Assembly: GCA_033961575.1 (NCBI GenBank)
Contig: CM066732.1
Location: 70,284,687 to 70,348,686 of the forward strand
DNA: 64,000 nucleotides
Source of the DNA: Aselliscus stoliczkanus
Taxonomy: Eukaryota > Chordata > Mammalia > Chiroptera > Hipposideridae
Direction: 5' to 3'
The translations under genes were made by a program, and so were the position numbers. The notes beneath the pieces are model-generated. The model was not told the DNA's origin. It ran no database searches and saw only the letters and a program-made list of their open reading frames with translations. Within the stretch, counting starts at the first letter, position 1, and every line of letters begins with the position of its first letter. Shown here piece by piece: positions 23,801-33,922 of this stretch.

Positions 23801-25900
23801 CTTGACTGCATTTACTAGGAGATGTTAATGTTCTCCAATTTTCATTCATACTACATAGGTAACTACATCTTGAAATGTTAAAAAAATAGGAGAGGGAAGC
23901 AAAGAATGTGCGCAAATTGTAAAGCTAATTATTTATAACTACAAAAACAATTCTCTGTAATTATCTAGGAATGCTTTCTTTTTTTTACTTCAAATAATAA
24001 TTCTCTATTTCTAGAAGGGTTTTCTAACTTTTCCACTGAGACATTTATTTTATATACTTTTAATAGATGAGGATAAATGGAAAATTTATAAGAAAGATAA
24101 GCAGAATTATGTTAAAACACCCACATATCCCTAAGGGCATATTATAATGGATCTTTATCACACATTAAAGGTCTTATTTTTCAATTTGGTGAATGGTGAA
24201 AAGTTTGAAATGTAATTTTAAATCTAAACTTTCTTTTAAATATGTAAATGCTTGTAACACAAAAAATACAATTTTTATTAATTTTGAAAGACAGGCTCTT
24301 GTTTGAGGCAGTGAAGTAGAATTAGGCAGTTTCTCTTCCTAGTGACCTCGACTTTGGAAGCTTGATTGGATTCAGTACTACTACACTTATATATTTAGAA
24401 AATTGCCAGTGAACTGTGAGATGGATTCCCGGACCTTCTGAACTCATTTCTGCCTATTGTGTTCTGTCTTTGCATTATGCAACTAGCTTTTCTTTCCTGC
24501 TTTTGTTATTTAATCACTTCTGATTTCTCCTTAGCAAGAAAATATCATTTTATAGCAGAAATGTATGCCTGTTTTTCAACACCAAGCAACACAGGGATGG
24601 TTCTGCTTGGAATTGGAGAATTAGAAGAGTACTTCTTTGAATAGTTGTGAAAGAAGCTTCTGGAAAGTATTGGGGGGAAAAAAAAGCCCCAATTGCAACT
24701 TACAATGAAACTTAAAAGGTTACATGTAGAGTGACCTGTACCTAGACCACTTTCTGTAAATGTGAAAACATTCATCTTTGTAAAAATGTTAAGGTAATTT
24801 TGCAATAATGTAGCAAATGTCCAGTTTAAGTGGCAACTATTCTTGAAAGCTAATTTTATTTTCCTTTAAAACATTTTTTTTTATATTTTATAAAATGTAT
24901 AAATGCACGTTACTCTCATTACTGTGTTTTGTTTTGACTTTTAGGTATGAAATCTCTCACTCTGGGGTTCATTTGCTATTTTTTGCTTTTGTGCAATGTA
25001 TGTGTGTCATGGTGTGTAAGATACAAATGCTGAAACTGAAAGACAATAGTAATGAGCAGGCCAACAGCAAACCCTGGATTTGAACAAAGTTGTTAAATTT
25101 GAGCAGAGAAAGTGACTGAGTATCATTTACATTGTAGCCAAGAGTGTCTGTTGCTTCAGCTATGATGGAGTCGGCAAATTCAATGCTTCTAAACCTATGT
25201 ACATCACATTTACAGAAGGTGATAGCTACTTTAAAAAATATAATGAATGCAAAATCTTCCTTAATATTTGCCTTTTGTGTTCTCAAATTTGATACTTATT
25301 CCCATATCTTCTTAAGTGTTGCGTAAGATAATGGGCATATGTGTAAGATAATGTGTCAGTCTTTTTTTTAACCATTTATTTTGTGATTTCAAACAGCTCA
25401 ATTTCTCCTGTTATTTTAATATTAAAAAGATCCATATACATAAAATTTGCATAGAATAGACTGTTCAGTAAAGGTATTACATTTATTTTTCAAATGTATT
25501 TTGTTTTACTTTTTCTAAGCTATTTTTTTCTAGTAACTGTGTAATAGGTGAAGCAGAATACCTGACTTTAACAAACTGCTGTCCATGAAAATAAGAAGTC
25601 ATTTATATTTAGCAGCCATAATGAAAAAAGCAGTTGACATTTTGTTCCATTTTCTGTCTCAGGTTTTAACAGCAGGAGATGATAATGAACCATTCTTAAA
25701 ACACAATCTATTAGAGGTTACCTCCAAATGAATAAGTACTTTTTCTATCTAATATGACATTATGTTGTACTGTATCTCTAATTTACTCAAAATTAAAAAC
25801 AGATAATTGACATTTACATTAATTCAATATATAGCCCCTATACTTTTATGTGTATGTTACTTTTTTTTGTAATATTTTCACCTAGCAAGGGGGAAATCCA
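20825..25900. other. Unassigned AT-rich DNA (about 5 kb)
   Basis: No domain-bearing frame or RNA gene was recognised. The longest frame (117 codons, 22989-23342) is rich in hydrophobic residues because of T-richness and matches no family I know. A short attc run lies near 23756-23775. No repeat was confidently named. Confidence 0.3.
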
Positions 25901-25906
25901 TTAATA

Positions 25907-26096
25907 CAGGGTGCTAAAAACATGTATACACATTTTAAGAAAGGAAAAAAACTGATTGGAACCACTTTGAGCACCTCTTGTAATTGCAGAAGTCAAACGT
26001 GACTTGTATTCATCTTTCGTTATCAGTATATATTGAGTATTACAATTTTAATACAGTTTTTTCTTTCTTAAAATGTGTATACTTTTTTCACACCTG
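25907..26096. mobile_element. Mariner-type miniature inverted-repeat element, family B copy 1
   Basis: A 190-bp element flanked by TA on both sides. Its ends are inverted repeats: cagggtgctaaaaacatgta at the left mirrors a right end reading acttttttcacacctg. The subterminal acacattttaagaaaggaaa is mirrored by ttctttcttaaaatgtgtat. It has no coding capacity, so it is a non-autonomous Tc1/mariner derivative. A longer relative is at 30875-31111. Confidence 0.8.
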
Positions 26097-27138
26097 TATA
26101 TTTTTATTTATGTTCATATAAACAGTAACATTTGTCTTTAAGTATTAGCATAAGTATGTATGCTGATAACTAATGGTTACTTTCCACATTATTCTGTTTA
26201 TTTATATTTAGAAGTGTCACGTTTAACTTTCTGCCAAAGGGAGGAGCTGGAGGAAGCCGTTGTTTCTTTATTGGGTCCTCCTACCTCCTGGGGTACAGAC
26301 ACAGGCAGATGCCATATCTGAGTCTCCATCAACCTGACTAAGCCATTTGTTTGCCCTGCTACCCAAGACCCTGCCTCACCCAACTTTTGGGACCACCCAT
26401 GCTGCTTCCAGTGGCTTTTCCATATAAATGGAGTGTTGTAGCTGATGCTGTGGACTTTCCTAAAGTCTCTCAAAGGTTCACAAAAGGCAAACAAGCAGCA
26501 TCTGGAAAAAGCATGTCCCATACTCTGGCTGAGCAGCCTTAAGCCTGGCACTAGCAACAGCTGGCAGTGGTTCGCCACTGGGCCTCTCAAAGTACCTCCA
26601 AGCCCAACATCTTTGTGACCACTTGCAGATTGTTTTGTGTCTCATGCCAGGTAACCGGAGGCAGGGCACAGGCTGCTGCTGAACTTGGCCTGCAGTGGGG
26701 CCCCTTTCAGGAGACCCTGGAACTGGCACAACTAGTGGCCAGCTTGGGACATAGCCAGAGCATTGCCCAGCCTCCTCTGGGGCAACAAACTCAAAGGGTA
26801 GACTGGGAAGACACCAAAGCCATGCTAAAGAGATCCTGCTCTGTAGAACTAGCTCCTGCACAATAGCTCCTTCACTATAGTTACTGCCAGTCCTCATAAA
26901 CAATCAGCTTGAGGTTCAGTCCCTCCCATTGATGTGCAAATAGCAACCAAGGCTCAACTACAGTAGGAAGATACATACAACCCACACAAGGGACATAACT
27001 AGAGTACCAACTTAGGTGACAGAAAGACTACTCCACTAAGTCCCACTGCACACCTACTATGTAAGGCCACTCTACTGAAACCAGGAGACATAGCAGCTTT
27101 GCCAAATATAAAGAAACAAACAAAGGGAGACAGCCAAA

Positions 27139-28024
27139 ATGGAGAGACAAAGACATCTGTCCTAAATAAAAGAACAGAACATGGCTCCAGAAAAAGAAGT
27201 AAACAAAATGGACACAAACAGTCTACCAAATGCAGAGTTCAAAATATTGGTTATAAGAATGCTCAATGATCTCAGGGAGAACTTCAACAAAGAGGTAAGA
27301 AACATAAAAATGGAGATAGAAAACAAAAAGAAAACCAGTCAGAAATAAAGAATACAAAACCTGAAATGAAGAATACATTACAGGAATCAACAGTAGATTT
27401 GATGAAGCAGAGGACTGAATCAGCAATTTAGAAGATAGGTAGCATTAAACACCCAATCAGAAGAGCAAAAAGAAAAAAAGAATCCAAAAAAAATGAGGAG
27501 AGTTTCAGGGCCCTCTAAGACAACATTAAGTGTATCAATAATCACATTACAGGAATACCAAAAGGAGAAGAGAGAGAGCAAGGAATTAAAAACCTATTTG
27601 AAAAAAACACTGATGGAAAACTTCCCTAACCTGGTGAAGGAAATAAATATACAAGCTTTGGAAGCACAGAGTCCCAAACAAAATGAATGCAAAAAGGCCC
27701 ACAAGACACATCATAATGAAAATACCAAAGGTTACAGACAGAGAGAATCTTAAAAGCAGCAAGAGAAAAGTAGTTAGTTACCTATAAGGAAGCACCCATA
27801 AGATTATCAGCTGGTTTCTCAACAGAAACTTTGCTGACCAGAAGGGGTTGCCACAAAATAGTCAAAGTGAACAAAGCAAGCACCTACAACCAAGATTGCT
27901 CTACCCGGCAAAGCTATAATTTAGAATCAAAGGACAGATAAAGAACTCTCCAGACAAGAAAAAGCTAAAGGAGTTCATTAACACCAAACCAGAATTACAA
28001 GGAATCTTAGAGGGACTTCTTTAA
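27139..28024 (+). pseudogene. L1 ORF1 pseudogene
   Basis: It is the counterpart of the uninterrupted ORF1 at 62960-63835. It starts at an equivalent ATG (atggagagacaaag) and ends at the equivalent cttcttTAA. A stop falls at the ninth codon, and frameshifts follow in the coiled-coil and RRM regions. Only patches read through, such as ENFPNLVKEINIQALEAQ at about 27617-27670. ORF1p is the trimeric RNA-binding chaperone of L1. This copy cannot encode it. Confidence 0.8.
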
Positions 28025-28058
28025 GATGAAAAAAAAAATCAAAAATATAAATAATAAA

Positions 28059-28430
28059 ATGGTAATAACTACATATCTACAGATAATTACTTTCAATGTA
28101 AACGGATTAAATGCTCCAATCAAAAGACATACTGTGGCTGAATGGATACGATAATAAGAGCCTTACATATGCTGCCTGCAAGAGACTCTATTCAGATTGA
28201 AAGACACACAGACTAAAAGTAAAAGGATGAGGAAAAGACATTTCATAAAAATGGAAACAAACAAATAAAAAGCTGTGGTAGCAATTCTTATACCAGACAA
28301 AGTAAACTTTAAAACAAAGCTATAACAAGAGACAAAGAAGGATCCAATATCCCACTTCTGGGTATTTATCTGAAGAAATAAAAAATGCTACTTTGAGGAG
28401 ACATGTACACCCATGTGTTTATTACAGCAT
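28059..28430 (+). pseudogene. Remnant L1 ORF2, N-terminus fused to C-terminus
   Basis: The ATG at 28059 begins a frame with FNVNGLNAPIKRH, the start of the L1 endonuclease domain. Stops lie in the first hundred bases (gataataag). After about 94 codons, at KAITRDKEG, it switches without a frame change to SNIPLLGIYLK, which belongs near the ORF2 C-terminus. Reverse transcriptase and most of the endonuclease are absent. The same junction occurs in two other elements of this window. Confidence 0.75.
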
Positions 28431-29223
28431 TGTTTACAATGGCCAAGATGTTGAGGCAGCCTGGGTGTCCATTGATGGAAGAATGGATAAAGAGTAGGTG
28501 ATACATATATACAATAAAACATTGCTCTGTCAGGGAAAGAAATGGGTTCTTGCCATCTGTGGCAGCATGGATGGATCTGGAGGGTTGTGCTGAGTGAAGT
28601 ATGTCAGACACAGAAAGACAGATGCAATGTGATTTTGCTTATATGTGGAATCTAAAGTACAAAATAAACAAAACAGAAACAAACTTATAGATACAGAGAA
28701 CATTTTGATGGTTGTCAGATGGGAGGGAAGATAGGGGTGGGTGAAAAATGGGAATTAAGAAGTACAAATTGGTTGTTACAAAGTAGTAATGAGGTTATAA
28801 TGTATAGCATAAGGAATACAGTTAACACTACTAGTGTCGGTGTATAACTTCCCAAGGGGAGTACTTCAAAGGTGACCATAGTGATATTCAGCAATGAGGT
28901 ATGTTACATTTTTTGTAGGATGTGTTCACAAACTAAATTGACCTCGTACAGTCAATAATATTGTGATAGTGTGGTATGATGTCAAATGGTTGCTGGACTT
29001 ATCATGGTGATCACTTCTTCAGGTATATCAATGTTGCATAACTATTGTGTATACCTGAAACTAATATATTGTATGTTAGCTATATTTTAGTAAAAATATC
29101 CTTAAAAAAGAAAAATATACATGTGGAATTTGAGTAGGATAAGGTAAATTGTGATTCTAAGGAATCGTAGCAGTGTGTCACAATTTGAGGTTCTATGGAA
29201 AGAACCATTAATTTAAATAAGAC

Positions 29224-29602
29224 TGGGGATTAATGAGTGTTAAAGTAGCTAAATAAGGAGGCCATTAGACTAAGGTGATTCTAATGCCTAGTAGCCTACA
29301 CAAGCAAACCACAACTTAAGTCAGTCAATGTACTCGAATCTGAGAAAATGAAACAAGAACAACAAATCATAACCAACTAGGCTTTCCCAAATAAGCCAAC
29401 GGCTTGAGCTATACTCAATTAAATAATTTCCATGGTTTGCTTCCACATCTTTTCTATAAAAATATCTCCCCTTGCTCTTGTTGGTGGAGTGCTCCTAACC
29501 AGCTTTGGTTTGCCACTGCCCTAGTGGAACCAATGTGTATTTAAATAAACTCTTGAACATTTTAGCGGGTCCTCAGTTTATCTTTTAATGAGCTCCTTGA
29601 CA
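29224..29602 (+). repeat. Solo LTR-like element
   Basis: A TATA box (tataaa, about 29455-29460) is followed by a polyadenylation signal (aataaa, about 29544-29549) and a short tail ending ctccttgaca. The start may be tggggattaatgagtg near 29224. The layout is that of a solo LTR on the plus strand. The family is not named and no internal genes adjoin. Confidence 0.5.
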
Positions 29603-29879
29603 TTTAAAAAGGTGCTGTATGAATTATAATAATTCTAAAATTGTCTTCTTTAGAGCATTAACACAGATCAGTAGTCAATGATTAGGTTTCTGGAAACTCA
29701 TGTCAACTTTGGATTATATCATCAACTTCTTGAGGTTAGTCAGATCATAATAAATATATAAATGCTACATAAGTAATGAAGCCATTTTCCATCAACAATG
29801 AGCTCATATTCTGGAATAAAGGAAAGTCATGTAAATAAGTCCATGAAATAGAGTAGATTAATGTGTATGTGTATATATT

Positions 29880-30415
29880 CAAAAGAAGAGAATAGTCAGC
29901 TCTTCTTAGTAGGTCAGGGAAGATTTACAAATGTAGACACTGTAGCTGAGTCTGGAAAGATAAGAAGGAATGATCCAGGCAACAAGAGAGAGAAGGGTAT
30001 TCCAGGTAGCAAGAATGACATGAGCCAAATAAGTAGGTACAAGATATAAACCCCTCAGGATAATGTGAGGTCAGCCAGGTTCTGCACATAAAGAGGTTTG
30101 CATGGTCTGATTAAGGAATTTGACTTCACCTGTTAGTCATTAGAAAGCCATTAAATGGCTTAGTCAGAAGAAGAATAAATAAGGATTCTTATTTTAGAAA
30201 AATGTGTCCTGAAGCAGGAGGGCTGAAGGTGATTATAAAAAACAACAGCACTGCAAAGGAAACATACAGTAGCTTACATGAGAAATGAGAGGATATGATA
30301 ACTATGGATTGGGGGAAAATAATTGGATTTGGAGTTGATAAGAAATTGTTATCCATATGACCTAACATCTAATTTGATCACTGTAAAAGAGTAGGCTAGT
30401 TGACTCCCAGGTATC
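29880..30415 (+). repeat. L2 LINE fragment, 5' segment
   Basis: aggtcagggaagatttacaa, then gggtattccaggtagcaaga, then gcatggtctgattaaggaat follow the order of a well-conserved L2 section ('ggtcagggaaggcctc', 'gcattccaggcagag', 'atgatcagatttg'). It then reaches gttgactcccaggtatctc. The same element seems to resume at about 31160. It is non-coding and old. Confidence 0.6.
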
Positions 30416-30874
30416 TCAGTCAGAATTTACTAGGTCTATGCAGAAATATCTCCTGTATCCCAAGAAAAGGATGTACAGAAGAGCTTAAGATTTATAAGAA
30501 CGCATGGCAACTACTCTATCCATCATTTTTACTTATTCAGGTAACACAGTTTCTCATTTTTATGCTCTCGTCACATGGAATTTTTATGAACATTTCTCTT
30601 CAGACCAGCTCTTTTTTCATGCTTGACAGAGAATACGGTCCAGATACAGTCATCTCACCTACTATACTAATACTATATTCCATCTGTTTCTCAGCTGCAA
30701 ACCCCAGAGGAGAGATCAGACTAGCCTGACTATACTCAAGGTATGGGGTAATGTGCCCTGCTACCTCCTCAGCAATGGCCATGGAAGCCAGACTCCAAGA
30801 AGAGATTTGGGTAAGTTTTCTGAGAAGTGGATCTGAAGGCAAGAAGAACACATTTGGGGGTCTAGTTACCAATA
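30416..30874. other. Unidentified insert between L2 segments
   Basis: L2 similarity stops near 30415 and resumes near 31160. This intervening sequence, with a 109-codon plus frame (30400-30729) lacking recognisable domains, is not L2-like to my eye. It may be a separate old insertion or a highly diverged part of the L2. Confidence 0.3.
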
Positions 30875-31111
30875 CAGAGGGTGCCAAAAAAATGTATACA
30901 TATTTTAAGAAAGGAAAAAACTATTAAAATTGTAATGCTCAATATATACCAATAACAAAAGATGAATACAAGTCACATTTGACTTCTGCAATTACAAGAG
31001 GTGATCAAAGTGGTTACCATCAGCATCCAGACACTTCTGATTACAGCGAACTACTGCTTGAGCAACGTTGACCAACGTGTCCACTTGTATACATTTTTTT
31101 TTGCACCTTGG
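30875..31111. mobile_element. Mariner-type miniature element, family B copy 2
   Basis: The left end cagagggtgccaaaaaaatg and right end cattttttttttgcacctt(g)g are imperfect inverted repeats next to TA. The left 40 bp closely match the element at 25907-26096. This copy keeps a longer interior (about 237 bp), including gaacaacg-type sequence (gcttgagcaacgttgaccaa) absent from the shorter copy. It has no open transposase frame, so it is non-autonomous. Confidence 0.75.
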
Positions 31112-31159
31112 TATATGGATGTATAAAGAAAGCCAATTTGGGTGAGAAGAATTAATTCA

Positions 31160-31760
31160 AATCTTATATGTGAGTTTAAGATGGTTGGATAAAAGATTCC
31201 CAGGAGGTATTTGGATATATCTGTTGAGTTCAGGAAAGCAACGTGGGATGGAGCTACAATTTGGAAGTCACTAATTTATAGGTGACAATTAAAACCACGT
31301 GATTAAATGAAAATGTATGACTAAGAACACCTGATGAAAGATAGACCCCAGAAGTATAGGAATTGCCAAGAAACCGATGAAAAAAAAAAACATCGGAATA
31401 AGTTGAAAAAGGGTATATCGTAATATGGAATTAGAATGATATCAGGAAAAGCAAGAATATAAATAATTTCAAGAAATGGATTAGAGAACAGTACCAAATG
31501 TTGCAGAGATTATTAATATACAGAGTGCAATGAGGGGAGAAGATTTATAGGGTATCACTGGTGATGTTAGCAACAACCGTTTCAGTGGAGTGATGAGAGC
31601 AGAGACTAAATAGTTCCTTCTTGCAGTGGGTCAAGGAAAAACTGGTAGATGAGAAACCCAAGACAGGGATATGGACCATTCATTCAATTGAGAAGACTTA
31701 TGTGCAGATAAAGGGGGTTGAAAGATCCATGAAATCAGATCCTATTAAGAAATAAAGGAT
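31160..31760 (+). repeat. L2 LINE fragment, 3'-ward segment
   Basis: The phrases ttggatatatctgttgagtt, acaatttggaagtcactaat and gcaacaaccgtttcagtgga match, in order, the L2 section seen in many mammals ('ttggatat', 'tttgggagtcatcagc', 'gcagtttcggtggag'). It is separated from the earlier L2 segment by a roughly 740-bp interruption that includes the mariner-type element. Confidence 0.55.
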
Positions 31761-32869
31761 AACAATACAAGAAAAAGAGTTAAATTCCTGGAGCAACATA
31801 TTCAAGTAGTTAGTAGAGCATCCTATCCACAAAGGGTTAGTCCCAGGCAGAAGAAACTTCTTTTAAGAAATATGCCAGAAACTGGTATATATTGTCTTGT
31901 CCAAGCTCTCCCATAAATATATATTTTTATTGTCGCAAGACTTTTTGCACTGATGTTTTTTAATTAAACTGTGGATGATGACATGTAGTAAAAAATATTT
32001 AAATATGTCTTTTGAGGTGCAAAATTTCTGTGATAGATGTATTATTATGAAAAGCTATGCAAGAAAAACCTGTAAACTCGTAGTCGATTGATATTTTTAA
32101 AAAACTAAATAAACAATCAAAGACAGCACAAACATTTTAAACAAATACATAAAATAAGAAGACAAAGCTGTCCAAAGACACAGTTTTTTCTGTCATCAAC
32201 TATCACAACTTTACTAGAATTTAGATACAAGTGTTTCTTCAAATAGCACACACAAACACATTTATTTTCCAAGGACACATACTTCATGAAGAAACAATAT
32301 GGGATAATTATTTTATAATATAGGAAACAGCAAAGTAAATTTAGAATGGATGTTTGAGTTACTGAAATTCAGAAAATATCCTGTTTGTTTTTAAGAAAAT
32401 CTATGCTGGTTTTTTGGGGTTTTCTTTTCCCCATTATGTAGGTCAACTAGTTGATACATTGGAGGAGGTTATCTAAAAGACTTGACCACTGGTTGGCTGA
32501 AGAGTGAACCTGGGCAATTGAGGGCTCTACACCACTTCCTCTATCCTTGAAATGTACATTCTGCCCACCGTTTCCATAGTGGGTAAGGTTTTCAAAGACA
32601 CAGCCTTAAGAGAACAATATGTTGTTGGGTGGTTAAATCCAGTCCAAGCTTCTATATGAGCTTTTAAGATTCTGGCAGCCGTGTTCTGAGTTCTACTTGT
32701 CTTGAAGCCACCCAACTCAAGCCTCCTGAGTAAGTTCCCTTGCTTAGGAAACCTGCCACCCCAACCTAGAATGGTCTGTTTCTTTGACCTCTCCTTGCCC
32801 TCTGCAAAGGGGAATCAGTTTGCAAACCAACATAATAATAATAACAACCTCAGAAAGATTTTCAATATC
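31761..32869. other. Unassigned AT-rich DNA
   Basis: No gene or RNA recognised. Two 60-62-codon minus-strand frames at 32527-32926 have no recognisable domain. Confidence 0.3.
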
Positions 32870-33081
32870 CAGTAAAACCTCAGATTGCGAGTGACTTTGT
32901 TTGCAAGCGTTCCACAAGATGAGCAAACATTTCTATTAGGTTTTTGGAAAAGTCATGCAGTTTTGCAATGAAAATCAGAAAAAATACATCATGATTTTTC
33001 CGACAACCCAATACATTTTAACTTGGTAAACAAGTAGTTTGTTTCCAGAACGAATTATGCTCACAAACCGAGGTATTACTG
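32870..33081. repeat. Old DNA-transposon remnant hosting a nested MITE
   Basis: The ends cagtaaaacctcagattgcg and, reverse-complemented, cagtaatacctcggtttgtg are imperfect inverted repeats with a TA at the right flank, a Tigger/mariner-like layout. The interior is only about 134 bp once the nested 76-bp palindrome at 32936-33011 is removed. It is therefore an internally deleted, non-coding copy. The family is not named. Confidence 0.6.
32936..33011. mobile_element. Mariner-type palindromic MITE, family A copy 1
   Basis: A 76-bp near-palindrome: ttaggtttttggaaaagtca at the left mirrors tgatttttccgacaacccaa at the right, with TA on both flanks. Length and style resemble primate MADE1 (an 80-bp Hsmar1 derivative), though the sequence differs. 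It has no coding capacity and could fold into one hairpin. Relatives lie at 48083-48151 and 50554-50634. Confidence 0.8.
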
Positions 33082-33212
33082 TACTTCTAAAAGCAAAGGT
33101 GCTGAATTTTATTAATTAGACAATAGCTCAGTTCCTATTTCATAGAGTTGAGCAATTTGTCAGTCTCAGGATGGTTAGCCATGAGAAAGTCAGAATTTAG
33201 AAGGCTTGTACT

Positions 33213-33385
33213 TTTAGAGTAGTACTTCTCATAGTGTAGTCCCTGGACCAAAATCCTGTTAGAAATGCAAATTCTCACAGTTAGCCCAGATCTACTGAAA
33301 CAGACAATGGGTGGGGCCCAGGAATCTTTTAACAAGCTCTCCAAGTGATTCTGTGCTCTCTATATTTTGAGCACCACTGTTTTTA
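33213..33385 (-). repeat. MER5A (hAT-Charlie) element
   Basis: gtacttctcatagtgtagtc, then ggaccaaaatcctgttagaa, then gggtggggcccaggaatctt, then a closing ttttgagcaccactg match a reverse copy of MER5A, whose ends are cagtggttctcaaact-like. It is an ancient non-autonomous DNA transposon. Confidence 0.75.
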
Positions 33386-33793
33386 AGGTTACTATAAAAG
33401 GGGCCAACAGATGCAAAACAGATATTCCAATCTTACATTAATTTCATTTTAATAGGAAACAATTTTTATTAATCCTGTTAAAATGATAAAACACATTTTA
33501 TTTAAATACTGAAGTCCATCAATTATTTCACTACATTTTTAAGGAAAACGTACTGTAATAAACCTGAATTTTATTTATATTTAATTTTATTGTCTTTGAT
33601 TTTTCTCTCTCCTCTATTCTAGTTGAACTTGTACTTTTCTAGCTTAAATTAGTTGTTGACTTTTTAAAAAATTTCTTAAAAGTATGCTAATAGTTCTAAC
33701 ACACTGTATATATTCACAAATGTATATTTTCATCAAAAATAAAGTTTTTGAAGCTTTAAAGTAAGTAAATTATTACATTAAAAGTTTTTCTTA

Positions 33794-33881
33794 GGGCCGG
33801 ATGAGTGGCGCAGTGATTAAGCACTGGCTTGGGAAGCCAGCGGCCCCGGTTTGGGTCCCACATATGAGGGCCAGTGAAACT

Positions 33882-33910
<29 letters not shown>
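33794..33910 (+). repeat. Short tRNA-derived SINE (bat type)
   Basis: It starts gggccggatgagtggcgcag, with box A-like ggcgcagtgattaagcactgg and box B-like ggtttgggtccc. It ends ctgccctc followed by about 25 A residues. The repeat aagtttttctta on both sides (ending 33793, and 33911-33922) is the target duplication. The long pure A-tail suggests a relatively recent insertion. Confidence 0.9.
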
Positions 33911-33912
<2 letters not shown>

Positions 33913-33922
33913 GTTTTTCTTA

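Larger units (their letters stand above)
26217..29105 (+). mobile_element. HAL1-like L1 element with deleted ORF2 (copy 1)
   Basis: A plus-strand L1 relative about 2.9 kb long. Its 5' UTR (26217-27138) matches, in parts and in order, the 5' UTR of the minus-strand copy at 54485-58238, for example the phrase tgagtctccatcaacct. A broken ORF1 (27139-28024) and only the start of ORF2 (from 28059) follow. At about 28340 the sequence jumps to the ORF2 C-terminal and 3' UTR region. A 3' UTR and A-rich tail end near 29105. Compared with the other copy, the 5' end is missing a few hundred bp. No clear target-site repeat was found. Confidence 0.8.

Noticed and set aside
26198..26903. Frames of 130 and 141 codons on the minus strand and 99 on the plus
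   Set aside because: They fall in the 5' UTR of the HAL1-like element and match no L1 protein.
33794..33880. Possible tRNA gene
   Set aside because: A and B boxes are present, but the 3' extension, A-tail and target duplication identify a SINE. No proper cloverleaf or anticodon arm was confirmed.
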